Of a DNA stretch of 64,000 bases, positions 1 to 7,518 are shown piece after piece; position 1 is the first letter of the stretch; every line of letters begins with the position of its first letter. The DNA lies in contig NZ_BMIG01000005.1 in assembly GCF_014641715.1 (NCBI RefSeq), forward strand, positions 124,001-188,000. The letters run 5' to 3'. Source of the stretch: Polaromonas eurypsychrophila (lineage in GTDB: Bacteria > Pseudomonadota > Gammaproteobacteria > Burkholderiales > Burkholderiaceae_C). The position numbers and the translations under genes were made by a program. Under the pieces are notes generated by a model that did no database searches, was not told the origin of the DNA, and was given only the letters and a program-made list of their open reading frames with translations.

Positions 1-662
1 TTCTGGTCATCGTAGGGTCCTATCCATTCGGCAGCGTCGATGGTGCGTTGCTCCAGTGCCTGGTAGATGTCGCCGCCTGGAAGGTTTTGCGGCAGTGCGC
101 CCAGCCGCTCAATGACCTTGCCAGCAAAACCACCGACCCGGAACTTCAGGCCCTTCAGGTCCGCAAGGGAGCGGATTTCCTTACGGAACCAGCCGCCCAT
201 CTGCGCGCCGGTGTTGCCACAGGCGAAGTTGATGATGTTGTAGCCGGCGTAAAACTCGCGCATCAGCTTCAGGCCGTTGCCCTCGAAGGTCCAGGCGCTC
301 ATCTGCCGGCTGTTCAGGCCAAAGGGAATCGCGCCACCGATGGCAAAGGTCTCGTCCTTGTCCGCAAAATAATACGGCGCGGTATGTGCTGCTTCAATCG
401 ATCCTCGCCGCACGTTGTCCACCACGTCGAAGGCGGGCATCAGCTCACCGGCCGCGTGCACGGATATTTCAAACTTGCCGCCAGATACGATTCTGACGTG
501 CTGGGAAAAACTTTCTGCCGCACCATAAATCGTGTCCAGCGACTGGGGAAAGCTTGATGCGAGGCGCCAGCGAATCGTCGCCTGCGCATGCACGGCGGGC
601 GCAACGCCGGCAGCAAGCACGCCGGCGATACCGGCATGTCTGATCAGGGCGCGACGATTCAT
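1..662 (-). CDS. TRAP transporter periplasmic substrate-binding protein (DctP family), C-terminus cut by window edge
   Basis: Periplasmic solute receptor that would deliver a carboxylate-type ligand to a TRAP membrane pair outside the window. The ATG is at 660-662, with GGAG about 10 bases upstream. The N-terminus reads MNRRALIRHAG followed by a hydrophobic Ala/Gly/Val stretch ending near AVHAQA, a cleavable export signal with a Tat-like double arginine. The mature part begins TIRWRLASSFP and later shows features I associate with the DctP fold, such as AHTAPYYFADK and a block ending GGFAGKVIERLG. About 220 residues are visible; the family is usually 330-370, so roughly the last third is missing. 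The ligand cannot be told from this part. The dctQM genes would have to lie to the left. Confidence 0.85.
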   Translation of the reverse strand, partial: MNRRALIRHAGIAGVLAAGVAPAVHAQATIRWRLASSFPQSLDTIYGAAESFSQHVRIVSGGKFEISVHAAGELMPAFDVVDNVRRGSIEAAHTAPYYFADKDETFAIGGAIPFGLNSRQMSAWTFEGNGLKLMREFYAGYNIINFACGNTGAQMGGWFRKEIRSLADLKGLKFRVGGFAGKVIERLGALPQNLPGGDIYQALEQRTIDAAEWIGPYDDQ

Positions 663-817
663 GGAGGACTCCGAAAGGGGGAAACCGGCCTGTGTTTAAC
701 CCGGATCACGGCAGGGCACGGTTGCGCCGCCTTGCCCTGATTGTAAAAACCTGGCGCCGCGCATTTTCACGGGTTTTCCCGTGAACTCACCTCAAGTCAC
801 TGACCCCGCCGGTGCAG

Positions 818-2713
818 TTAACCGACCGACTTGAGCGTCGGCTTGGCGGACCTGGCCGCAGCCAGCATGCTGGCAAACCGCACGCTGATCGCCTGTTCAA
901 TGCCCGCTGCATCCAGGCCTTGCTGAGCCAGCAACCTGGCCGGATCACCATGTTCGGTGAATTCATCGCGCAGGCCCAGTTGCAGCGAAGGTTTGCTGAT
1001 GCCAGCTTGCGCCAACGCCTCGACCACCGCACTGCCCGCGCCGCCCATGACCGCGCCTTCTTCAACCGTCACCAGCGCATCGTGGCTGGCCGCCACCTGC
1101 GCCAGCAGGTCCAGATCCAGCGGTTTGGCCCAGCGCATGTTGACCACGGTCGCGCCCAGCTTTTCCGCCGCCTGCAGCGCCGGATACAGCAGCGTGCCGA
1201 AGGCCAGGATGGCAATGCCCGCGCCCTGGCGACGCATCTCGCCCTTGCCGAAAGGCAGGGCATCGAGGTTGGCCTGCGTTGCCACGCCAGCACCGGCGCC
1301 ACGCGGGTAACGCACAGCCACCGGGTGGTTTTGCTCATAGGCGCTGCTCAGCAACATGCGGCATTCGTTTTCGTCGGCCGGACACGCCACACTCATGTTG
1401 GGAATGCAGCGCAGGTAGGCAATGTCATAGGCACCCGCATGGGTGGCGCCGTCGGCACCGACCAGGCCGGCGCGATCCAGCGCAAACACCACCGGCAGGT
1501 TCTGCAGCGCCACGTCGTGAATCAACTGGTCGTAGGCGCGCTGCAAAAAGGTCGAATAAATCGCCACCACCGGCTTCAGGCCTTCGCAGGCCATGCCGGC
1601 CGCAAAAGTCACCGCGTGCTGCTCGGCAATGCCAACGTCGAAATAACGCTCCGGAAAACGCTGGTGAAACTCGACCATGCCGGAGCCCTCGCGCATTGCC
1701 GGCGTGATACCGACCAGCCGGCTGTCTTTTTCGGCCATGTCGCAGAGCCAGTGGCCAAACACCTGGGTGAAGGTCTGTTTGGCCGGCGCGGTGGACTTCT
1801 GCAGTCCCATGGCCGGGTCAAACTTGCCGGGCCCGTGGTAAGCCACCGGATCGGCCTCAGCCAACTTGTAGCCCTGCCCTTTTTTGGTCACCACATGCAG
1901 AAACTGCGGGCCCTTGAGATGTTTGATGTTTTCCAGCGTCGGGATCAGCGACTCCAGATCATGGCCGTCAATCGGCCCGATGTAGTTGAAGCCGAAGTTC
2001 TCGAACAGCGTGGCCGGTACCACCATGCCCTTGGCATGGGTCTCCAGCCGCTTGGCCAGTTCGAACAGCGGCGGCGCGACCTTGAGCACCTGCTTGCCGA
2101 CGTTTTTTGCCGAGGCGTAGAACTGTCCACTCATCAGTTGCGCCAGGTAACGGTTCAGAGCGCCTACCGGCGGACTGATGCTCATGTCGTTGTCATTGAG
2201 CACCACCAGCAAGTTGCAGTCGCACACACCGGCGTTGTTGAGCGCCTCAAAAGCCATGCCCGCGCTCATGGCACCGTCACCGATGATGGCCACAGCGTGG
2301 CGGTCCTCGCCTTTTTGTTTGGCCGCCATGGCCATGCCCAGCGCGGCAGAAATTGAGGTCGATGAATGCGCGGTGCCAAAGGTGTCGTATTCGCTTTCAT
2401 CGCGGCGCGGAAAACCGCTGAGCCCGCCGAGCTGGCGCAGGCTGCCCATGCGCTCGCGCCGTCCGGTCAGTATCTTGTGCGGATAGGTCTGATGGCCCAC
2501 GTCCCAGACCAGCCGGTCGTCGGGCGTGTTGAAGACGTAATGCAGTGCCACGGTCAATTCGACCGTGCCCAGATTCGAACTTAAATGCCCGCCGGTTTGC
2601 GAGACGCTGTGCAGCACATAATTGCGCAGTTCATCGGCCAGCGTCTTGAGCTGGGCACGCGGCAGCAGCCGCAGGTCCGCGGGACTGTTGATGGTTTCTA
2701 GCAGTGGGTACAT
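818..2713 (-). CDS. dxs: 1-deoxy-D-xylulose-5-phosphate synthase
   Basis: First enzyme of the MEP isoprenoid pathway: a thiamine-diphosphate enzyme that condenses pyruvate with glyceraldehyde 3-phosphate in the cytoplasm. The 631-residue product has the family length. Visible landmarks are [17 protein letters not shown] near the N-terminus, [15 protein letters not shown] (residues 71-85), the ThDP/Mg site GDGAMSAG (about 145-152) and, in the transketolase pyrimidine domain, [20 protein letters not shown] place the start at [11 protein letters not shown] (ATG 2711-2713). An upstream in-frame ATG would add 13 residues that do not look like the family. It follows ispA after about 60 bases on the same strand, so ispA and dxs are probably one isoprenoid transcript. 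Confidence 0.97.
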   Translation of the reverse strand: MYPLLETINSPADLRLLPRAQLKTLADELRNYVLHSVSQTGGHLSSNLGTVELTVALHYVFNTPDDRLVWDVGHQTYPHKILTGRRERMGSLRQLGGLSGFPRRDESEYDTFGTAHSSTSISAALGMAMAAKQKGEDRHAVAIIGDGAMSAGMAFEALNNAGVCDCNLLVVLNDNDMSISPPVGALNRYLAQLMSGQFYASAKNVGKQVLKVAPPLFELAKRLETHAKGMVVPATLFENFGFNYIGPIDGHDLESLIPTLENIKHLKGPQFLHVVTKKGQGYKLAEADPVAYHGPGKFDPAMGLQKSTAPAKQTFTQVFGHWLCDMAEKDSRLVGITPAMREGSGMVEFHQRFPERYFDVGIAEQHAVTFAAGMACEGLKPVVAIYSTFLQRAYDQLIHDVALQNLPVVFALDRAGLVGADGATHAGAYDIAYLRCIPNMSVACPADENECRMLLSSAYEQNHPVAVRYPRGAGAGVATQANLDALPFGKGEMRRQGAGIAILAFGTLLYPALQAAEKLGATVVNMRWAKPLDLDLLAQVAASHDALVTVEEGAVMGGAGSAVVEALAQAGISKPSLQLGLRDEFTEHGDPARLLAQQGLDAAGIEQAISVRFASMLAAARSAKPTLKSVG

Positions 2714-2773
2714 CGTGGTGTGCCTTGTTATTTCTGGCGCCATGCGCCTCAACCCTGTTTTCCGGCTATTGGC

Positions 2774-3688
2774 TCATGTCCGCCGGTTGACCAGCATGTC
2801 GGCCAGCGCACTTAGCGCATCCGTGTGTTTGAGCTCGCTGGCCTTGAGGCTGTGGTGAGCCTGCGAAAGCAACTCCTGCGCGTAATTGCGTGAGGCCGGC
2901 AGCCCCATCAACGAGACAAAAGTGGGCTTGTCCTGCGCCGCATCCTTGCCGGCCGTCTTGCCCAGTGTGGCTGAATCGGCTGTCACGTCGAGGATGTCAT
3001 CCACCACCTGAAAGGCCAGGCCCACTGCCGCGCCGTAGTCGCGCAACGCATTTTGCGCCGCGGGCGTGAGCCTGCCGCAGACCGCACCCATCATCACGCT
3101 GGCCTGCAGTAAAGCGCCAGTTTTCAGGCGGTGCATGTCGTGCAATTGCTCCGACGACAGCGCCTTGCCGACGCTGGCCAGGTCAATCGCCTGGCCACCG
3201 GCCATGCCCTGGTAGCCAGCGGCCTGCGCCAGCATGCGGCAGAGCGCCGCCTGCGTCGCGGCATCAACCGAGCCGTCATCCGGCGTCAGCAACTCGAAGG
3301 CCAGCGCCTGCAGCGCATCGCCGGCCAGCAACGCCTGGGCCTCGCCGAATTTGACATGCACGGTCGGTTTGCCACGCCGCAGGATGTCGTTGTCCATACA
3401 GGGCATGTCGTCGTGGACCAGCGAATAGGCGTGGATCAACTCGACCGCACAGGCCACACGTATGGCGGCAGCCGGGCTGCCGTCCACCGCCTCGCAGGCG
3501 GCCATGACCAGCAGCGGGCGCAGGCGCTTGCCGCCATCAAGCACGGCATAACGCATCGCGTCACCGAGTCCAGCCGGCGCCGGCACAGGTTCGGGCGGTG
3601 CCACCCAGCGCTTCAAGGCGCGCTCTACGTTGGCGAGTTGTCGGGCGCTCCAGGCGCCCAGGGCAAAAGCGGGTCGATGGTCGGTCAA
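2774..3688 (-). CDS. ispA: Polyprenyl (farnesyl/geranyl) diphosphate synthase
   Basis: Chain-elongating trans-prenyltransferase that makes farnesyl diphosphate from IPP and DMAPP. The two aspartate motifs that bind Mg-diphosphate are clear: DDMPCMD at about residues 93-99 and DDILD at about 230-234. DGGKRLRPLL (51-60) is the substrate-binding block. The open frame extends far upstream through xseB, but no ATG fits. The likely start is the TTG at 3686-3688, giving MTDHRPAF and 304 residues. It has an AAGAG purine run about 11 bases upstream and lies 7 bases after the xseB stop. Genes run xseB-ispA-dxs on one strand, the usual proteobacterial order. The exact product length (C10, C15 or C20) cannot be read from the sequence. 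Confidence 0.93.
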   Translation of the reverse strand: MTDHRPAFALGAWSARQLANVERALKRWVAPPEPVPAPAGLGDAMRYAVLDGGKRLRPLLVMAACEAVDGSPAAAIRVACAVELIHAYSLVHDDMPCMDNDILRRGKPTVHVKFGEAQALLAGDALQALAFELLTPDDGSVDAATQAALCRMLAQAAGYQGMAGGQAIDLASVGKALSSEQLHDMHRLKTGALLQASVMMGAVCGRLTPAAQNALRDYGAAVGLAFQVVDDILDVTADSATLGKTAGKDAAQDKPTFVSLMGLPASRNYAQELLSQAHHSLKASELKHTDALSALADMLVNRRT

Positions 3689-3695
3689 TGGATGT

Positions 3696-3935
3696 TTACT
3701 CTTGGTTCCAGGGCTTGAGCTCTGTGCCCTCCAGCACCTTGATCTGGCCTTCCACGGCCTCAAGCTTGCCGCGGCAGAACTTGAGCAGTTCGGCGCCGCG
3801 CTGATAGCCGGTGAGCAACTGGTCCAGGGGCAGTTGCCCCGATTCGAGCCGGGCCACCAGGGCTTCGAGCTCTTCGAGCGCAGCTTCATAACTGGCGGGG
3901 CTGGGTGGGAGGGAGGCGGAAGAAGTTTTGGCCAT
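3696..3935 (-). CDS. xseB: Exodeoxyribonuclease VII small subunit
   Basis: Small subunit of exonuclease VII, which trims single-stranded DNA to oligonucleotides together with XseA (not in this window). The 79-residue product carries the family pattern [19 protein letters not shown] followed by [20 protein letters not shown], a short helical hairpin. The start chosen is MAKTSSASL (ATG 3933-3935); the longer open frame adds an unrelated N-terminus. It is first in the xseB-ispA-dxs run, and its TAA lies 7 bases before the proposed ispA start, suggesting translational coupling. Confidence 0.95.
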   Translation of the reverse strand: MAKTSSASLPPSPASYEAALEELEALVARLESGQLPLDQLLTGYQRGAELLKFCRGKLEAVEGQIKVLEGTELKPWNQE

Positions 3936-4033
3936 GGTATTTCTGGGATGCCCTGATTTTAGGCCGTTCCAAACACCCCCCTGTTTGCGATCGCGCCAGG
4001 TGCTGCACCGCCCATTGCTGCTCGCCGCCAACA

Positions 4034-4053
4034 GGGGGGGGGGAGGCTACAAT
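4034..4053 (+). promoter_or_regulatory. Ten-G homopolymer and -10-like TACAAT upstream of the Rieske gene
   Basis: The divergent gap between xseB and the Rieske oxygenase holds ten consecutive G (4034-4043) followed by TACAAT at 4048-4053. TACAAT is a good match to a sigma-70 -10 box and lies 92 bases before the proposed ATG at 4146. I see no clear -35 hexamer at the right distance. A G10 tract in a promoter spacer could change length by slippage. That use is inference. Confidence 0.35.
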
Positions 4054-4145
4054 CAAAAGCAGCATTCGTCCTCGCAACAGGCTGTCTGCCTGTCCATCTA
4101 CCCCACGATGCAGTGTTGCATCAAATCGCCGGTTCCGGCAAATGC

Positions 4146-5276
4146 ATGTCTGATCTAAGCCTTCGTCTCCTGCAGGCCACCAGCCAGCTTCCCATCTCCA
4201 GCTATTTTGATGCCGGCCTGTACCAGCGGGAGCAGCAAAAGCTGTTTGCCCGCGGCCCGCGTTATGTGGGGCACGAGTTGTCGGTACCGAATCTGGGCGA
4301 CTACTACGCGCTGCCGCAGGAGCTTGGCGGCCGCGCGCTGGTGCGCAACGCCACCGGCGTGGAGCTGATCTCCAACGTCTGCCGGCACCGCCAGTCCACC
4401 ATGCTGCAGGGCCGGGGCTCGCTGGGCAACCGCGCCGACAGCAATATCGTCTGCCCGCTGCACCGCTGGACCTACAACACCACCGGCGAGCTGATAGGCG
4501 CGCCACATTTTCAGGTCGATCCTTGCCTGAACCTGAACCGCTACAAAACCAGTGTCTGGAACGGGCTGGTTTTTGAAAACAATGGCCGCGACATCGCCGC
4601 CGAGATGGCGCCGCTGGGTCCCATGGCCGACCTCGATTTTTCCGGGTTCCAGCTCGACAAGATCCACCTGCACGAATGCAACTACAACTGGAAAACCTTC
4701 ATCGAGGTGTATCTGGAGGACTACCATGTTGGCCCCTACCACCCCGGCCTGGGCGCCTTTGTCACCACTGACGACCTGCGCTGGGAGCTGACGCCCCACT
4801 ATTCGGTGCAGACGGTCGGCGTCTCCGACAAGCTCGGCAAGCCCGGCACAGACACCTACAAAAAATGGCACGACGTGGTGCTGCAGTACCGAAACGGCGT
4901 GCCGCCCAAACACGGGGCAATCTGGCTGACCTATTACCCCAACGTGATGGTCGAGTGGTACCCGCATGTGCTGGTGGTCAGCACCTTGCACCCGCAGGGG
5001 CCGGACAAGACGCTCAACGTCGTCGAGTTTTATTACCCCGAGGAAATCTACGCCTTCGAGCGCGAGTTCATGGAGGCGCAGCAGGCCGCCTACATGGAAA
5101 CCTGTGTCGAAGACGACGAGATTGCGCTAAGCATGGATGCTGGCCGCAAAGCTCTGATGCAGCGCGGCGACAACGAGTTCGGCCCTTACCAGAGCCCGAT
5201 GGAGGACGGCATGCAGCATTTTCATGAGTGGTACCGGCGCGAGATGGGCGCCAGCAAAACCACGCAAATGTTGTGA
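4146..5276 (+). CDS. Rieske-type aromatic ring-hydroxylating oxygenase, alpha subunit
   Basis: Mononuclear non-heme iron oxygenase with an N-terminal Rieske [2Fe-2S] domain. The cluster ligands are visible as CRH (C79, H81) and CPLH (C103, H106). The catalytic iron site is EDYHVGPYH with H194 and H199. At 376 residues it is shorter than classic naphthalene-dioxygenase large subunits (about 450) and closer to the demethylase/choline-monooxygenase-like subgroup. I start at MSDLSLRLL (ATG 4146) because the upstream ATG at 4113 adds an unrelated peptide; neither has a strong Shine-Dalgarno. There is no small subunit, ferredoxin or reductase gene next to it, so electron delivery must come from elsewhere. 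The substrate is unknown. It is divergent from xseB-ispA-dxs. Confidence 0.85.
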   Translation: MSDLSLRLLQATSQLPISSYFDAGLYQREQQKLFARGPRYVGHELSVPNLGDYYALPQELGGRALVRNATGVELISNVCRHRQSTMLQGRGSLGNRADSNIVCPLHRWTYNTTGELIGAPHFQVDPCLNLNRYKTSVWNGLVFENNGRDIAAEMAPLGPMADLDFSGFQLDKIHLHECNYNWKTFIEVYLEDYHVGPYHPGLGAFVTTDDLRWELTPHYSVQTVGVSDKLGKPGTDTYKKWHDVVLQYRNGVPPKHGAIWLTYYPNVMVEWYPHVLVVSTLHPQGPDKTLNVVEFYYPEEIYAFEREFMEAQQAAYMETCVEDDEIALSMDAGRKALMQRGDNEFGPYQSPMEDGMQHFHEWYRREMGASKTTQML

Positions 5277-5310
5277 AACTGCACTTTCGCCGTCCCCCTT
5301 TACTCCTGAT

Positions 5311-5350
5311 TTGATAGCTGCTTACGCCCGTATGGCATGGGCTAGAGTCA
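5311..5350 (+). repeat. Repeat A copy 1 (AGCTGC-TTACGC family, about 45 bp)
   Basis: Begins TTGATAGCTGCTTACGCCCG and ends GGGCTAGAG. It lies in the gap between the Rieske oxygenase and the DMT transporter, about 30 bases before the latter's ATG. The same core recurs, on either strand, near 11424, 12474, 14247, 27812, 32113, 40366, 52932, 58386 and 62117. Confidence 0.75.
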
Positions 5351-5377
5351 ATCTTTACCTCTGAAACCGGAACAACC

Positions 5378-6418
5378 ATGCAAGCCCTCTGGATGCTGGC
5401 CGCCGCCTTTTTCTTTGCCACCATGGCGGTCTGCGTCAAGTTTGCCTCCGAGTATTTCAACAGCGCCGAACTGGTGTTTTACCGCGGCCTGCTGGGCATG
5501 TTTTTCATGTGGGCGCTGGCCCGTTCGCGCGGCATCTCGCTGGCCACGCGTTTTCCGGGCATGCACATGTGGCGCAGCCTGGTCGGCGTGATCTCGCTGG
5601 GCGCCTGGTTTTATGCGATTGCCCACCTGCCGCTCGCCACTGCCATGACCCTGAACTACATGAGCAGTGTCTGGATTGCCGCCTTTCTGGTCGGCGGCGC
5701 GCTGCTGATGGGCCTGCTGCCGGTGCGCGGCGACGACGCAATAAGCGTGGGGACTCCTTCTTCCCAAGCCAGGGCCGCGGAACCGGCTTTGCCGGGCCGC
5801 AGGCGCAGCGCCCCTCTTCTTCGTGCAAGGGGCAGCGAAACGCCGGAGGTACACGCAGTGGGGAGCGTGGGGGCCCAAGGTGCACTGGTGCTCACCGTGA
5901 TCGCCGGTTTTATCGGCGTCATCATGATGCTGCGTCCCACCATCGAACAGAACCAGGCCTTTGCCGGCCTCGTCGGCCTGATGTCCGGCCTGCTGGCGGC
6001 TTTTGCCTACATGCAGGTCATGGCGCTGGCGCGGGTCGGCGAGCCCGAGACCCGAACCGTGTTTTATTTCGCCGTGGGTTCGACGATAGCCGGTGGGTTG
6101 GCTATGGGGATTGTCGGCGTTTCCGAATGGCACTGGAAGCCGGCGCTCTGGCTGATCCCGCTGGGCGTGCTGGCGTCCCTCGGGCAGCTCTGCATGACAC
6201 GCGCCTACACCCGCGCCAAAACCCGCAGCGCCACGCTGGTGGTGGCCAACCTGCAGTATTCGGGCATCATCTTTGGGGCGATTTACAGCCTGCTGCTGTT
6301 CGGCGAGCGGCTCCCGCTGATCGGCTGGGCCGGCATGGGATTGATCATGGCCAGCGGCATCGCGGCCACTGTGCTGCGCGCCCGCGCCGCACCCAACTCT
6401 CCGGCCGAAGAGCATTGA
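5378..6418 (+). CDS. EamA/DMT-family membrane transporter with an in-frame repeat insertion
   Basis: Inner-membrane exporter or permease of the drug/metabolite superfamily, with two EamA halves of about five helices each. The first half runs from MQALWMLAAAFFFATMA to about residue 115. The second runs from LVLTVIAGFIGVIMML to near the end, with the family pattern LGQLCMTRAYTRAKT. Between them, about residues 122-165 form a hydrophilic, Arg/Gly/Pro-rich stretch (SVGTPSSQARAAEPALPG and onward). That stretch is encoded by a copy of the GC-rich repeat B (5744-5872) and has no counterpart in the family. The insertion keeps the reading frame, so the gene may still work with a longer loop. The substrate is unknown. 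The start is the first ATG, preceded by repeat A. Confidence 0.85.
   Translation: MQALWMLAAAFFFATMAVCVKFASEYFNSAELVFYRGLLGMFFMWALARSRGISLATRFPGMHMWRSLVGVISLGAWFYAIAHLPLATAMTLNYMSSVWIAAFLVGGALLMGLLPVRGDDAISVGTPSSQARAAEPALPGRRRSAPLLRARGSETPEVHAVGSVGAQGALVLTVIAGFIGVIMMLRPTIEQNQAFAGLVGLMSGLLAAFAYMQVMALARVGEPETRTVFYFAVGSTIAGGLAMGIVGVSEWHWKPALWLIPLGVLASLGQLCMTRAYTRAKTRSATLVVANLQYSGIIFGAIYSLLLFGERLPLIGWAGMGLIMASGIAATVLRARAAPNSPAEEH
5744..5872 (+). repeat. Repeat B copy 1, inside the DMT transporter gene
   Basis: GC-rich sequence containing GGCCGCGGAACCGGCTTTGC and CGGGCCGCAGGCGCAGCGCC, almost the same as the intergenic copy at 48003-48095. The 9-mer AGCGTGGGG occurs at both edges (5744-5752 and 5864-5872), 120 bases apart, which is 40 codons and keeps the frame open. 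Confidence 0.8.
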
Positions 6419-6557
6419 ACCGCTCTGCACCCGTGTCCGACGCGAGGCCCCGTCCAAAACACTTGCGGCCCCTTGTCAAGGCGGGCCATACTTGACGTCC
6501 CTTTCCCCGGCCGGCCCTGGCAGACGCCAGACTGCCTCTTTCTGAAGGACACCTGCC

Positions 6558-7466
6558 ATGTACACCACCCTGATCTCTGCCGGACAACTGCAGACGCTGA
6601 TGGCCGAAACCAGGCCTTTGCGGATTTTTGACTGCAGCTTTGACCTGATGCAGCCGCATGCCGGCAAAAACCAATACCTGCAGGCTCACCTCCCCGGCGC
6701 GGTATATGCCAACCTCGACACCGACCTGAGCGCCAGGCACGGTGTGCCTGGCGCTCACGGCGTGGTCACTGCCGGCGGCACCGATCAGCCGGCGTCCGGG
6801 GGACGGCATCCGCTGCCCAACCGCGAAAAATTTGCGACCTGGCTGTCCAGCGTGGGTTTTGGCAACACCATGCAGGCCGTGGTGTATGACCGCAACGGTG
6901 CCAACTACTGCGGCCGCCTGTGGTGGATGCTCAACTGGGCCGGCCACGAAGGCGTGGCCATCCTCGACGGCGGGCTGCAGGCCTGGCAGGTGGCAGGCGG
7001 TGCCGTCGCCAGCGGCAAGGAGGCCGCACACTTCCAGTGCAACTTCGAGCTGGGCCACGAGCGCGCCACGCTGGTCGATGCCGTCCAGGTGTCGCGCCAG
7101 CTCGGGCGGCCAACGCAAACCCTGATCGACGCCCGCGCCCCAGCCCGCTTTCGCGGCGAAGTCGAACCGCTGGACCCGGTGGCCGGTCACATCCCGGGTG
7201 CGCTGAACCGGCCTTTCAGCCAGAACCTCGGGCCGGACGGGAAGTTCAAACCCGCCGAACAGCTGCGTGCAGAGTTTGTTTCCCTGCTAGCTGGCCGTGA
7301 CCCGGCCAGCGTGATTCACCATTGCGGTAGCGGTGTCAGCGCAATCCCCAACCTTGTCGCCATGGAGATCGCCGGTCTGGGCCGCACCGGGCTGTACGCT
7401 GGCAGCTGGAGCGACTGGTGCAGCGACCCGGCCCGGCCCGTGGCTAGAGGCCCGGCACTGCAATAA
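6558..7466 (+). CDS. sseA: Sulfurtransferase, 3-mercaptopyruvate type (two rhodanese domains)
   Basis: Transfers sulfur from 3-mercaptopyruvate or thiosulfate to a thiophilic acceptor. The 302-residue protein has two rhodanese domains. The N-terminal one (about 1-150) is inactive and carries GRLWWMLNWAGHEGVAILDGG. The C-terminal one (about 160-285) carries LIDARAPARFRGEVEPLDPV, HIPGALNRPF and the active loop HHCGSGVSA with catalytic Cys256. A CGSGV(T/S)A loop points to the mercaptopyruvate class rather than thiosulfate rhodanese (CRKGVTA), by family knowledge. It stands alone, with 140 bases to the transporter upstream. An AAGGACACC Shine-Dalgarno lies just before the ATG. Confidence 0.92.
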   Translation: MYTTLISAGQLQTLMAETRPLRIFDCSFDLMQPHAGKNQYLQAHLPGAVYANLDTDLSARHGVPGAHGVVTAGGTDQPASGGRHPLPNREKFATWLSSVGFGNTMQAVVYDRNGANYCGRLWWMLNWAGHEGVAILDGGLQAWQVAGGAVASGKEAAHFQCNFELGHERATLVDAVQVSRQLGRPTQTLIDARAPARFRGEVEPLDPVAGHIPGALNRPFSQNLGPDGKFKPAEQLRAEFVSLLAGRDPASVIHHCGSGVSAIPNLVAMEIAGLGRTGLYAGSWSDWCSDPARPVARGPALQ

Positions 7467-7518
7467 AAATTGCACCAAACAGGAAGTTCGCGTTAGTATC
7501 AATTTGTAACCTGATCTT

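Noticed and set aside
812-2356. 514-codon open frame opposite dxs
   Set aside because: The dxs frame shows clear family motifs on the other strand; this one has none and has shadow-like composition.
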